From Adiantum capillus-veneris (lineage: Eukaryota; Streptophyta; Polypodiopsida; Polypodiales; Pteridaceae), in the NCBI GenBank assembly GCA_014529385.2, contig CM043953.1, forward strand, positions 108,258,549-108,322,548: a stretch of 64,000 bases of DNA. The letters are read 5' to 3'. Shown here piece after piece: positions 1-11,113 of this stretch. A program made the position numbers and the translations under genes. Each line of letters begins with the position of its first letter. Position 1 is the stretch's first letter. A model generated the notes under the pieces. That model ran no database searches and was not told where the DNA came from. It saw nothing but the letters and a program-made list of their open reading frames with translations.

Positions 1-1122
1 AAAGTTCGTTTTTCAAGGTTGATCGTGAGATGTAAAAATAGCCGATTGAGGGTTATCAGACTAGACTCAAGAAAATAGTTGTATGTGACCTAGCCCTATG
101 TTGTCTCCTTATAAGTAGGGACAAGACAAACCTTCTTATTATTATACAAATTCATACTTTGCTGCCTTAAAAAATAAAAGTAAACGAGTGATTAAATCAC
201 GAGGCCTGCAAGTTAACTAAAAATGGCTAAGAGTTCCTATTTAATGTTTGAACTTGATATCCCATCATCAAGCTACAACATCCTACCAAGGGGGTTTTGC
301 CTCCTAGATCACTAGCCTCCAGAAGGATTGTAGGAAATTTGAAATTTGAAATTGTAGCACAGTGCAAAATACATACTAGTGGTCTAACTTCAATTGTCAT
401 TTATGTGAAATCACTAGCCTTTAGAAGGATTGTAGGAAATTTGAAATTTGAAATTGTAGCACAATGCAAAATACATACTACCCTACTTGGTCTTTTGCGC
501 CATCACGTTGAGCTGATGGAGTCAAGCTAAACCACTAGGCTCCAAGCCTATGACGGTCTCTACGGTGGTCTTAAACATTGAAAAAAAAAAAAACAATCTC
601 ATGTGTAGCCAAAGCACCCTCCCGACCTCCAGTCCCGCCCTTTCTCTCCTTTTACTCGGTCTAGAATCCCAAAAACCCATTAATTTTCTCTCAAGATATT
701 CTAAAGAAATAGTGAGTTGTTGTCACCATCACCTATTTGCATGAAATTTAGCCCTTGCCATCGTCATGCCCTTTTCCTTGCCTCACTTTTCCACCCCACC
801 TGCATTGTGCCCTTCTTCGTAGCCTCCGTATGAGACATCACAAGCGAAAGCCTCCCCCCGCTCCTTCTGCACCACTGTGGATGATCGTCCTGTGTCACGG
901 CTTCTGAGTTGCACCTCCCACATGGATACCACCTCCATTCTCATGCACCTCATACTCCTCCCACACTAAGACATCGTGAGCGCTCATACTACACCAAGCT
1001 GTCCCATACACAACACCGATCGAGCCTCATCAATAAATATGTGTCCCGCCTTCCCTTGATCCTCTCCACAAAAAAATCTCGCTCTCTCACGACAAAGATC
1101 CTGACGCATGGCATCCCTATGA

Positions 1123-1124
<2 letters not shown>
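1..1124. other. Gene-poor flank
   Basis: No convincing gene is visible here. The open frames are short, start mostly at non-ATG codons and have no recognisable motif. The only structure seen is the direct duplication near 311-481, annotated separately. From about 750 the sequence becomes pyrimidine-rich and leads into the first CT microsatellite. Confidence 0.5.
311..481 (+). repeat. Direct duplication, period 102 bp
   Basis: The block beginning ACTAGCCTCCAGAAGG at 311 recurs with few changes at 413 (ACTAGCCTTTAGAAGG) and stays alike to about 480. Both copies contain an AT-rich stretch with GAAATTTGAAATTTG. It is a simple local duplication with no coding content that I recognise. Confidence 0.8.

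Positions 1125-1184
<60 letters not shown>
1125..1184 (+). repeat. (TC)n microsatellite
   Basis: About 30 uninterrupted TC units. The long Ser-Leu and Arg-Glu open frames crossing it on the two strands are artefacts of the repeat. Confidence 0.97.
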
Positions 1185-1186
<2 letters not shown>

Positions 1187-1285
1187 GTATGCGACACCCG
1201 CACCTCTTTGTCACCTCAAAGCCACCCATTGACTTCCTTCTCTCTCTCCCTCTTGACCACGTGCCAGCTCTAGCATGGGATCAGT

Positions 1286-1409
<124 letters not shown>

Positions 1410-1601
1410 CCAACGCATGTGCAAAAAAAACCCAAGCATAACGCTCCTATGTAGTCATCTTTCACTTTGTCTCCATTTGTCCCCATGCAAGAAATCTTGC
1501 TATGACACACACACGAAGACCATGCGATGGTCTCTGCCTCAAAAACTATTTGCCTCTTTTGCTTTGCCTTAGCATTCGAACACAGAGAAAATCTCTCTCT
1601 T

Positions 1602-1603
<2 letters not shown>

Positions 1604-1637
<34 letters not shown>

Positions 1638-1675
1638 CGTGCCATGCTCAGTGTCCATGCGACCCCCCCCCCCCC
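1604..1675 (+). repeat. (CT)n run followed by a poly-C tract
   Basis: A CT run occupies about 1604-1634 and a tract of 13 C lies at 1663-1675. Short non-repetitive sequence separates them. Confidence 0.9.
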
Positions 1676-2277
1676 TAATTTAGCTTTCATCTAAACTTTT
1701 ATACAAGCATCTTCGGTGATTCCTATAAAAAGAAATGAAAAAAACATTTGTGGCATCTATTTTGTGAGTTCTTATTTTTGTTAGGTCGAATCTGGATAGA
1801 TGTCGTCTAACAACACCCTTCGTCCACGTTCTAGCCTTGCTCTTTTATCGCAAAATGATGCGAACTCTGCACCTTATTGATAGATCAAGTCATTCCCAAT
1901 AGCCATTGTGGCAAGAAGGCTTTGGTGCTTGTTATGCGTCCATGTTTTGTTTTTTTAAAAGAGTTCATGAACTTTGCACCTATTGCTTTACGCATGCTCC
2001 ACCAGGTAGGTGTCCGTCCTTGCGTTTTGATAATGGTTGCCTCCTTGCAACTGTGTGTCAAGTCTCCAAGTGGCTCGTTGTCCGCACGTCTTCAACTCCT
2101 CCATGCTCATTCCTTGCAAGAGCCCCACTCCCTACTATTTCCTCTTTTCCACAACGGTATCTCTGGAGATACTCATGTACGACGATTGCTTGAGAATCGT
2201 GGGCACATGCTCTTGTAATTTGTGTAGAAACAAAGAGGTAATTTCTCCAAAATCTTCCAAATGAAATGAAATAACTC

Positions 2278-2477
2278 AAGTGAGTGGAATAGTGTAATTC
2301 TTGCCGTCATGTTTGCTAACAGTATGTAAGGGAATATTGTTGAGGGCTTGCCTTGTAGTTTCATGATGTATTGAGTGATCCCTCAAAGTTCGGTGCCAAC
2401 TTGAGGCAATGATGTCTTTTTATGGAGATTTTGATATATTCATTTACAATTGTGAGTTTGACAAAAAACCATAAAAT
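2278..2477 (+). repeat. Dispersed retroposon-like repeat, plus-strand copy
   Basis: Positions 2278-2430 align by eye with 60149-60296, sharing GATGTATTGAGTG and CTTGAGGCAATG in the same order and spacing. The copy ends with half of the palindrome that closes other family members (TTACAATTGTGAG at 2444-2456) and then an A-rich run. It is probably a non-LTR retroposon or a retroposed transcript end. The source is unknown. Confidence 0.5.
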
Positions 2478-2698
2478 TAAACCTTCAAAATGAAATACTC
2501 CTACTACTATTGGGTCCTTTCAAAAACATTAACCGGAATCTCTTGCGATACCCTTGCTTCCCACCTTTGCCCTGTGCGAGATCGACTCATGCACTTCCTA
2601 CTCGATCAAAAGCAAAAATCTCCATCATCCTCCAGCTCACAATCGCCTGTACACAGAGCTCTCTATCTCTCACTCTTGCTTTCACCCTAAAACACACA

Positions 2699-2816
<118 letters not shown>

Positions 2817-3211
2817 CCTCTCTCCCTCGCACACACTATCTCCTCCTCGCACAGAAAGGCATCACTAAGCTTCCATTTGTAGCAAGAGAGTGACCTTTCG
2901 ATGACACCATTCCAAGGCAACGCCGACACAATGCAGATCATGGGGTCTGCATTGAGCCACCCTTGCCACGATTGTCTGAACATTTGAGATGCCCCTGCCA
3001 CGATTGTCTGAACAAAAAATCTCTCTCCCTCCATAGTCCAGACCAAAAGGCTCTATGTCCGTTTCTCTCTCCTCGTCACCATCCCTGGCACAGCAACGCT
3101 CGCATTTTCTCTCATAGATAGCATCTTTGTCAGCCACCTCCAGCCATGAGATGCTCCTCATTTTCGCATTCCTTGTAGGGCTATGCTTCTCTTCACACAG
3201 GCTTTGCTCCT

Positions 3212-3322
3212 CCCCCCCCCCCCCCCCCCGGGAGTCCGTTGTTCTACTGTGTTCTAGCGTGAGCCCACATGCCTTCCGCACAGCCCTGCTCTGGGCTTAG
3301 TCGCATACAACAGCTCCTTCTA

Positions 3323-3353
<31 letters not shown>
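3212..3353 (+). repeat. Poly-C tract (18 C) and (AC)n microsatellite
   Basis: A run of 18 C lies at 3212-3229 and an AC dinucleotide run at 3323-3353. Such pure C runs recur in this window, the longest being 38 C at 57568-57605. Confidence 0.95.
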
Positions 3354-3354
<1 letters not shown>

Positions 3355-3355
3355 A

Positions 3356-3865
3356 TCTGGCATTCGCACCTCAGTTCACAATGTTTGTCTGAGAGTGAGA
3401 GAGAAAGAGAGAGAGATTCCACTCATTATTAACGACGGGCAAGCCATTTCGCAACCGCCTGACCCAACTGAGGGACAACTCCGTAACCTAGCTCACGGAA
3501 CAGGCTCCGACCTTAACCCCCTCGATGGGTTGACGCCTCCACTCTCTGTCCATTCCGTGTTCTTAGATACCTCTACCTGCCATGGCCTACAAAACAAACA
3601 CATAAATCAAGAAACTATCTTCGATCCTCTGAACATGCACACCGATGCACGCGGCACTGCAGCTCCATCCAATCATCAAAAAATCTCTCGCCCCCTCTTT
3701 CCACGTGTCATCTGTCCTTCTTTTTCATCTCAAGCCATACAAGAATCCAAGGAGATTCCACTTAATGAGACACTTAGGAAGATTGGCAGCACCTACTCAC
3801 CCTTAAAAGTGGAGGGTTGGGTACTAAAAGCCTTTGTAGTAGGTCCCCAAAACGTTGTTAAGTGA
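3356..3865 (+). CDS. Unassigned open frame, possibly a coding remnant
   Basis: After the AC microsatellite the frame ending at 3865 stays open for about 170 codons and is not low-complexity: it has mixed composition with no obvious signal peptide, membrane span or known motif. Its upstream part runs back through the microsatellite without a convincing start. I do not recognise the product. It could be a chance open frame in pyrimidine-rich DNA or the remnant of a decayed gene or transposon. No promoter, intron boundary or duplicate copy was seen to support it. Confidence 0.15.
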   Translation, partial: SGIRTSVHNVCLRVREKEREIPLIINDGQAISQPPDPTEGQLRNLAHGTGSDLNPLDGLTPPLSVHSVFLDTSTCHGLQNKHINQETIFDPLNMHTDARGTAAPSNHQKISRPLFPRVICPSFSSQAIQESKEIPLNETLRKIGSTYSPLKVEGWVLKAFVVGPQNVVK

Positions 3866-5149
3866 ACCCATTAATTAGTTGTGAGAGAGAATAATTAGTT
3901 GTGAGAGGGAAAGAAAAGAGAAGTGAAGGGGAAAAGAGGGCGTAGCTTAGGGAGGGAGTATTCTTTTTTTTAATGATTAAGGACACCCCATAGAGCACCA
4001 TAGGTATGTAGCTAGTGGCTAAGCTTGAATTTAATTTGCTCTACGTGATGAGGTCAAATGCTACAAAAATAAAGTTGAAGTTCGAAATGGTTTTAGTTTT
4101 GGACCGTGAGTGGATTGGAGATCCTAAAGCATCTTGGAAAGATTTTATTTTGTCTAATGAAAAGCGAAAGTAGACCCAAAAAATAGAAAACAAAAAATAA
4201 AAAAATAGGTGCCCAAAACGTTTCTTTCATTTCTTTTTGAAGGAACCACCAAAGATGCTTATGTAAGAGTTGGATGAAAACTAAACTAGGTGGTTCGAGG
4301 GGGGGGGGGTCGTATGGGTAGTGTGTAGAAATGGTGTTTGTTTGCTTGCTGGTTATGTGAACACTTCAACTTGGCGAGGTTGAAGAGAAATCTAATGCTT
4401 TTGGCAAAGTTAAAATCCCAAGTGGGAGTAGACTAATGCTTTGAGATGGGGGATATACTCTACCTGGTGTGAATTGTCTCTAACAAGTGTCATAAAGCCG
4501 TAATGAGATGGAAACCCCACGAATGTAAGACGTTGATATGGGCAAAAAAAATTCACATGAGGGCGGCAAAAGAGGGTGTTAAAATCCTATGGTTCCAAGA
4601 AGAAGAACACTGGAAGATCCTCTTCCACCACCTTTGGGTTCACACTAGGGGGGTGGAAATGGAGACGAACATGAATTAAAAATGCCTTCAGAGGATATTA
4701 AAAGAATATAAGGTCCATGTCACACTCACGGATGACATACGATTGACTGCCATTGCCTCAATGAGCAACCAAAGGTGTGCTATCAGGGACCATGTCACAT
4801 AGGAACTACGGACGCCCTATTGCCAATGAGCAACCAAACAATTGGTCAGAGGTTCGCACCAATTAGTGTCGTAGTTGTGGTTGGGTGAGGTTGGAAAAGC
4901 TCGACTCCTCGGACGATCTCTATCTGCCAACTCAACTACATGGAAGGTTGTCCATCACCTCGTGTGCATCTGATTCAGGCACACGTAGCACACTCGTCCC
5001 TGTGTAATAGGGGCCTACAGTGTAGCAGGACGTGCTTGCTGCTCGTACACTTAACACTTCAAACTCTTGAGCCGATGTGGGCGGGGGGGCAGGGGGGGAG
5101 AAGGTTTCGTCTCAAGCATTTCCAGTGCATTGTGTGAATGCACCCCGAC
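3866..5149. other. Non-coding stretch
   Basis: No gene is evident. It holds a G tract near 4299-4309 and an imperfect local duplication around 4706-4840, where 'catgtcaca' and 'caatgagcaaccaaa' each appear twice. Weak similarity of 4940-5060 to a PPR gene is possible but too decayed to claim. Confidence 0.4.
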
Positions 5150-5600
5150 AGTTAGCCATTAGTTGCACACCAGCTCAGCACCCCTGCTTGACATGTATGC
5201 TCAATGTGGTATACTTCAAAACGAGTCGTCTCTTGGAATGCACAGATTGCAGGATTTGCCCAACAGGCCGTGCAAGGCCAATAAGCAGTGGGATGTTTGC
5301 AGCGGGTGCAAATTAGCGACGGAGTCTTTGAAATATGCTGGCATCTACAAAGCTGCATGTAGCACTACGTATGATGCTGTGATATGGGCAAAAGATTTCA
5401 AGATGATATTGTTAGACAGGGGATGTTGAGAAAAGATATCGTGCTTGGCATTGCGTTGGTCGATATGTATACCAAATGTGGTGTGCTTCAAATAGCAACA
5501 CTCTTTATTTGAGTCGGTGGGTGATGTAAGAGTACAATCGATTGGGGTTGCTGGCAAGCCTAATCACATGACTGTCGAGAACCATATTCTGTTGCAACTG
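5150..5600 (+). pseudogene. Decayed PPR protein fragment
   Basis: Two stretches read like the plant PLS-type pentatricopeptide consensus (L-x-DMYAKCG): LLDMYAQCGILQ near 5188-5225 and VDMYTKCGVLQIA near 5458-5500. Between them the sequence resembles the usual inter-repeat part, where a K/Q-I-H segment precedes 'vLGxALVDMY', but it is split over two frames with stops. PPR proteins of this class bind organellar RNA, many acting in C-to-U editing. This copy has no intact start, no contiguous repeats and no E or DYW tail, so it is a fragmentary pseudogene. The identification rests on the two motifs alone. Confidence 0.55.
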
Positions 5601-5668
5601 TTAGTTTGGCCTAATGAATATATCTACACTCCCAAATTTGTTTGGAGTACAGTACACGAGTGTACAAG

Positions 5669-6310
5669 CACGGATCATTAGCATATGCTCACAGGTGGCT
5701 CCAGCAAGACCACTTGTATGTCCGCAAGGGAAGTCGGAGATGCAGTCTCAAGCTGATGGTGAAGCCTTGCCATGGAGGTTTGTAGAAGGAGGCTTGTGGA
5801 GCCTACTAGGTTTTGTACATCCTTTTTTGCTTGCTTTGTGGAGGGAACATGCAGCAATGATTCATAGATGTGATGCAAAGAGGCATCCAACATCTCATGG
5901 AAAAGAGTGGCACCGCATGCCTCCCTTTGGGCTGCATCAAGCCGAGAAAGCTCTTTCTGAAGTCGAGCTTGTATATTGTCGAGAAGTGTCGACCCCCAAA
6001 CTGGCCTTCTTGGAAAGTGCAAAGGGGTTGCCATGGAGTAAAGAGACTGACCTGCCTCCTGGTGAAGAAAGGGCAATTAAGAGAAGCCCGAGAGAGAATT
6101 AGAGGCGCAGAACTGCGCTCCAAGCACAAAAGCCAGGGAATCATCTTCCTTCAAATCCTCACAATGCATCAAGACGGGAGGAGCTGGAAGCCTCTCCCCC
6201 GTCCTTCTAAGTATGAACTGCAAGCTTGAAGTCTCTTTGTGGTCAATTTTGGAGTTGGTGCTTTGGCTTGCTTGTCTCCTTTGTAGAGTCAGTGTCCGTG
6301 TTGGCCCCAA
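5669..6310 (-). pseudogene. Unassigned decayed coding stretch
   Basis: On the minus strand a single frame runs from 6310 to about 5678 with one TAA near 6077. The upstream part is mixed in composition. The downstream part (about 130 codons) is rich in Leu, Ala and Gln and looks amphipathic, for example LLDNIQARLQKELSRLDAAQ. Further upstream, 6320-6920 on the same strand also has coding-like pieces in shifting frames, including a Lys/Gly-rich GQALGKVKKRTLGA, which suggests a longer broken gene. I do not recognise the family. The opposite strand also has open frames, so strand choice is tentative. Confidence 0.3.
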
Positions 6311-6935
6311 GGGTCCTCTTCTTCACCTTGCCTAATGCCTGCCCGGCAGTAACAACCCTCACTCCAGTAACCTTGACACCTTGTTCACATGCCATCATGT
6401 TCTCTCAAGTCTTGCAATTCATCCTTCCAAGGCATCTTCTAAATCATGTTGCATGCAGAATCCTCTGGTTTTTGAGGTCAAAATTGGAATAGAAGAGGTC
6501 AAACCTTTTCATTCTTCAAGATCGGCCGTAACAATTGCTGGCCATATGGGACAAAATACACCAGCCATGGCACACACAACAGCAACATCCCTTGCGCCAT
6601 TTGATAGGCGATGCTTGTTAACTCCCTATTTTGGTATATCGATAAAAGTGCTGCCCTTGATCTGGTCAATGGCGAACAAATCACCTCGGACTCTCTCAAA
6701 GTTGTTGAAAGCTTCAATGATACAGAACTCCTCGAAGCCTGTTCAAATTTGTTGCCTAAGCACCCATCCAACTGCCTGCCAACCCTTTCCATTGGTATGG
6801 CAACCTTGATTATGCCGCTCGTAATCCAGGGCAAGGCATGGTGTAGAAAACCCGTTTGTTTCCAGCAATAGAGGTGTGCACGCCATGAACGATGCAGGTG
6901 CAAACTTTGAAGTGAGGCAACCATTAGGTTGCATT

Positions 6936-7918
6936 ACGGGGGGAGAGAGAGAGATGAAATGAAATGTTATATTAACGTCTTCAAAAGGCCAAAGTGACGA
7001 GGAAGTTACAATGTGGTGGATCTGATACAAAGTCAGAGTAACAAGATGACAGAATGACAAAATGACAAAATAAAATACTATGGAATCCTAAACTGCTAGG
7101 AGTGGACTAAGCAGTTAAACAACTAGCTGCGATAGCTAGATCACATGAGATCTAGCATCGGTCGCTGGCGGATCTCATCAATCTCCTCCATGGTCAGTAG
7201 TCTGACCGAGCGTAGTGCATGTCGAGCCAAAGTGACCCGAATCCTTTGATGCAGCCTCCGTCGATGCTGTGTAGTCCTCCACAGTCATGGGCATCTGGAT
7301 CTCCCCAGCTCAGTCGCTCGGTCGATCAGTATGCCTCTGGTGTAAAGCGACAAGCTCTACTGTGGTAGTAACTCCTCCGGGTGTCCAGTGGCAGCTCTAA
7401 AGAAGTCTGTGATCTGTCTCTGAGACTGGCTAGCCTCTCATCCCATCAGCAGGCTCTCTCTGTGTCTGTGCAGCTCGAGAAAGAACAAACCCAGGCATCT
7501 CTGATCCTCGTACTACATGACTCTAGAGAATGGTCCAAAGCCCTCTCTGAACAAGCAATGGAAGTGGCCTCGCCTCGTATCTCATAGTAGACGGGGCAAT
7601 GGCATGTGTAGTGCAACTCTGTCTCAGGCTCGATGTCACACAGGGGGCATGTCCTAGCCTCTGCTAGTACTCCGCTGTATCTTCTAGTCTCGATCCACAG
7701 CTGGTGTGAAGATGTGCGTATCTGGCCAATAGCACATCGTTTCCCATGAGACAAGTGGGTGTCCATGTATATGGGCCTCATCACAAAACCATCCTCCGTA
7801 AGCTGGAGGAGATGCTCTCTGTAGAAAGCCATCTTCGTGCCCAACTCCTGTGCTAGCTGTATCCATGTCCTCTTGGTGTGTAGCTGAGTCAAGTCTTGGC
7901 CAATGAGCCTAGTGAGCG
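6936..7918 (-). mobile_element. LINE 3'-end remnant (ORF2 C-terminus and 3' UTR)
   Basis: The minus-strand frame 7892-7446 ends in a pattern typical of the C-terminus of plant LINE ORF2 proteins: R-T-C-P-L-C at the first cysteine pair, then E-T-E-L-H-Y-T-C-H-C-P-V-Y-Y-E-I-R. This is the C-x2-C...H-x3-C-x(n)-P zinc-binding segment after the reverse transcriptase. Upstream, 'IRTSSHQLWIETRRY' matches the usual linker. The sequence downstream on this strand decays and ends near 6936 in ATTTCATTTCATC, a plausible LINE tail. The 5' side stops at a GA microsatellite at 7916, so only the last kilobase is present. No endonuclease or reverse-transcriptase core is seen. Confidence 0.65.
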
Positions 7919-7943
7919 AGAGAGAGAGAGAGAGAGAGAGAGA
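7916..7943 (+). repeat. (GA)n microsatellite
   Basis: About 14 GA units directly abut the truncated 5' side of the minus-strand LINE remnant. Confidence 0.9.
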
Positions 7944-8410
7944 ATCTTCCGTGGCTCTCGACTCTTGAGCTCACCTAGAATATCATCATTTTTTTAAGTG
8001 CGTGTTTGCCACAATGAGTGCCCACTAAGTTTTTTTACCAATAAAAAAAGTACGTATTTTGAAAAAATATTCACCCTTTTTACCCCCATCAATGTAAGAT
8101 GCTTGCACTCCAAAGTAGAAGCAGAAGCTACCCACGTGGCACACTATTATTGGATGCAGTAAATAAAGCAAGACATTAGCGTAAAGCTAAAAATAAAGCA
8201 GGACGTTAACGTGTCGATAGTGGTAATATAAGCAAACGCAGTGTTTTGCAGCCTCACGTAGCGAACAGGGCATTAAAAGAAAGGAACGCAGGAGCTGTAA
8301 ACAGCAATCGCAGAAGAAGTTTGGAGAATTTGCTCGCAAGATTCGATTCAAGGTAGGCATGTACTTACACATGCCTCTGTCTGTGTGTGTGCGTCTTTGT
8401 GTTACACGTG

Positions 8411-8411
<1 letters not shown>

Positions 8412-8508
<97 letters not shown>
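8412..8508 (+). repeat. Compound (GT)n-(GA)n microsatellite
   Basis: GT units run to about 8449 and GA units to 8508, with one GATA interruption near 8480. Confidence 0.96.
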
Positions 8509-8520
8509 TCCACCAGCAAA

Positions 8521-8596
8521 GCTTGACACAGCTCAAAGCAGGCAGCCTTGCAGGACAAGCTTGACACAGCTCAAAGTAGGCACCCTTGCAGGACTC
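8521..8596 (+). repeat. 38-bp tandem duplication
   Basis: GCTTGACACAGCTCAAAG begins at 8521 and again at 8559. The 38-bp units differ at only a few positions, and both end in CTTGCAGGAC. Confidence 0.9.
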
Positions 8597-8728
8597 AGCA
8601 GGCAGAAGGCCACAAGGTTGACAGTGTGTCATTGTGTGTAGAGTCGCCCTTGAAAGGAGGGACACTTAGTTGTCAGTGATCTTCACATCTTAGTGAGGAC
8701 CCAAGAGGCTGTACTGTGTAGCAGCTGG

Positions 8729-8731
<3 letters not shown>

Positions 8732-8773
<42 letters not shown>
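8732..8773 (+). repeat. (GA)n microsatellite
   Basis: About 21 GA units. The short Arg-Glu frame through it is an artefact. Confidence 0.95.
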
Positions 8774-8776
<3 letters not shown>

Positions 8777-9460
8777 AAAAGCTCAGGGTTTGAGACTGTA
8801 GCGACAGTCGAGAGCGTCGAAAAGCCTGATACCAACACTGACTTTAGCAAAGAGAAGCCCAGATTCCAGAGTCCAGAGAATTGAAAACGAGCAAGTAAGG
8901 AAGAGAGAACTCAGATGTTGACGTGCGCTACAAGCAAGTAAAATTTTCTTCGATTCGCAATTTTCTTGCGTGCAAGTGGAGGTGGGACTGTTTTCTGATC
9001 CATTCATAGCCTTGAAAACACTAAGACAACCCTCTGTAGTTGGTCGAGGAGTGGGATTGGAGGCTCCTACAGGGCAATGTCAGGGTTGGAGAGGAGCAAC
9101 TGCTAATAAGGATGGGTATGCACTCGAAGGAGAGGTAAGAGATGAGCCTCAACATGCCGACCGAGAGGGACTTCACCTCCAGTATCGAAGGGAGCATAGA
9201 CGAAAGGTACCGGAGCAGGGTCAACATTACCGCCAGAGTCAAAGGGGTTTGAAGAAGAATCTCTTGGTGAGGGAAGTTGTTTCAAGGCTAAATAACTGAG
9301 CTGTGTGTTGCAGAAGAGATGGCATGGCAAGCTGAGTGTTGCTTTGGTAGAGGCACTCAAAAGAGAAGGGTTGGAAGTAGTGCTCAGAAGTAACAGGCAT
9401 AGCTTTATAAGCATCAAGCAAGTCCATCCTGGAAAGAAAATAAGAGTCAGGAATAACCTG
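8774..9460. other. Flank with no recognised gene
   Basis: Overlapping minus-strand frames of 70-130 codons occur here (for example 9498-9103), but they have no motif I recognise and shift frame relative to the duplicated unit that begins near 9461. They may belong to the same uncharacterised locus as copy A. Confidence 0.3.
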
Positions 9461-9708
9461 ATCACCATCAGCAGGTGCCTGACCATTGAGTGGCACAAGA
9501 GAAGCTTGATGAAGTGATCTATGCATCGTGCGAGGTTGACGGCGAATGGATGCGTGCAAGGTGATGACTGTTTGTTTTTGGATCGTCCCGCCTGCGAGGA
9601 TTGAGGGTATTCAAGGGTTTTGGGCTGAAGCTACATCTATGAAAGCGTCCTTTGCAGTAGGTGTATACTGAACCGCTGGCTTCAAGACACCGCCTGGCTT
9701 TGCCGGTT
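9461..9708 (-). repeat. Tandem-duplicated locus, copy A, left part
   Basis: This piece aligns with about 50960-51214 in copy B, sharing for example TATTCAAGGGTTTTGGGCTG and AAGCTACATCTATGAAAGCG. It ends exactly at the CGGTT that forms the target duplication of the outer LTR element, and copy A resumes at 49912. The minus strand carries the coding-like frame described for copy B. Confidence 0.85.
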
Positions 9709-10298
9709 TGTTAACCCTCACGGCTCACAGACACCCTATTACCTACGACGGACGTTGTAACCTACGGCGGACATTGTATTATTTATTTGGTAGAGTCAGG
9801 TACCGGGCTTGTCGGTCCAATAGGAAAAGGGTAAGAGTGATCGCCGATGAGAGGCGCACTCTAACTGGAACATTCAAGGGATTAGTTGGCTAAGCATGGG
9901 CGCCCAAGTGTGAATGGGGCGAGCTCATATAAAAGTCAACTAAACCTAAAATTCACTCATTCTCTTATTTGTGCAATAGAAGAGTGCTCTTGCTCCATCT
10001 CCTTCTTCTTCACCTCCTTGTGTGTGTGTGTATATGTGTGTGAGAGAGAGAGTGTGTGTGAACGATCGAGCATTACGAAGGCATGACGGCGGTGAAGCGG
10101 TTGAGCGCGGCGTGGCGGCGTCTCCTTCTTCTTCGCGGCGAGGAATCCTCCACGAAGCAAGCGTAGAGCGGTGAGTGACACACCATCGCCTTCTTTGAGC
10201 TTACTAGTTTAGGCTTGTTGTGTGCTTGGAGCCATTTGTGGCTCGCACACGGTGTATCAGCAAGTTCCTTGAAATGACACGTGCGACATACGCGCACA
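9709..10298 (+). repeat. 5' LTR of outer element
   Basis: It starts TGTTAACCCTCACGG and ends ACGCGCACA. It matches 49320-49911 throughout. It includes a TATA-like ATATAAAAG at 9927-9935 and a GT/GA microsatellite at about 10018-10058. A further LTR of this family lies on the minus strand from 63665. Confidence 0.95.
9927..9935 (+). promoter_or_regulatory. TATA-like box in the outer 5' LTR
   Basis: ATATAAAAG lies about 220 bp into the LTR and is conserved at the same place in the 3' LTR (49537-49545). Its position fits the core promoter of the element. Confidence 0.5.
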
Positions 10299-10302
10299 TT
10301 TT

Positions 10303-10320
10303 TGGCGCCGTTGCCGGGGA
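10303..10320 (+). promoter_or_regulatory. Primer-binding site of outer element
   Basis: TGGCGCCGTTGCCGGGGA begins 4 nt after the 5' LTR. This sequence is familiar as the minus-strand primer site of Tat-type (Ogre/Retand-like) plant gypsy elements, usually ascribed to an arginine tRNA. The tRNA assignment is from family knowledge and was not checked. Confidence 0.8.
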
Positions 10321-11113
10321 ATGCCGTGCATTAAGCTCGAGTAGCACTCTGTGCTTCTCCGTGGTGCAATTTCTATTGTAGGAAAGGTAAGGAAGGAGTG
10401 TGTGTGTGTGTGTGTGTTGAGAAGAGGGATTTGGTGTTATACTGTGTGTTTTTTTTATTAATGGACTTTTCAAAGGTTCTGTGTTTATTCTCTGTGTATT
10501 AAGGTAGTTAGTTTTCTTTGTTAATAGAGATTTCAAAGGTTCTGTGTTTATTCTCTGTGTATTAAGGTAGTTAGTTTTCTGTGTACAGTAAGTAGGAAGT
10601 AGATTAGTGAGAGTTAATAGAGTGTGTTAGTGTGTAAGAGTAGGTGTATTAGTTAGAAGTAGGTAGAGAGAGTGTGTGTGTACTCTCGCACAGGCCGCGG
10701 CGGCCTTATCCTTTTAAAAAATAATAATAATAATAATAATAATTTTTTAAAAAAATTAAAGGTAGGACCGGGATCGGGAATATCTCCCAGACCCAAGCCC
10801 AAGCTCACGCTCAGGCCTAGGCCTCAGTCGCCTTTTAAAAAAACGAATTTTAGCTTCACACGTAGCTAAAAATTGATTTTTGAGGACCAACGGAACATCA
10901 GATGCCCGAAAATTGTGTTGTAAAGCACACAGCGACCCTTTAAGTGATACACTCGTTTCGAGCTATCACACACTTCAATCAAAAAAATCAAACATAAAAA
11001 AAACATCAAAAACAAAAAAAAAATCAAGTAGAAAACGGGGTGCAAAACACCCACAAAACAAAGCAAGTAACCTTTGAGGGTACTTGCCGACACTTGTAGG
11101 GCACCCAAAGCAC
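10321..11113 (+). other. Leader of outer element
   Basis: This is the untranslated leader between primer site and gag. It carries a 63-bp tandem duplication (CAAAGGTTCTGTGTTTATTC at 10471 and 10534) and an AAT-rich run near 10720-10743. No open frame of note was seen. Confidence 0.6.
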
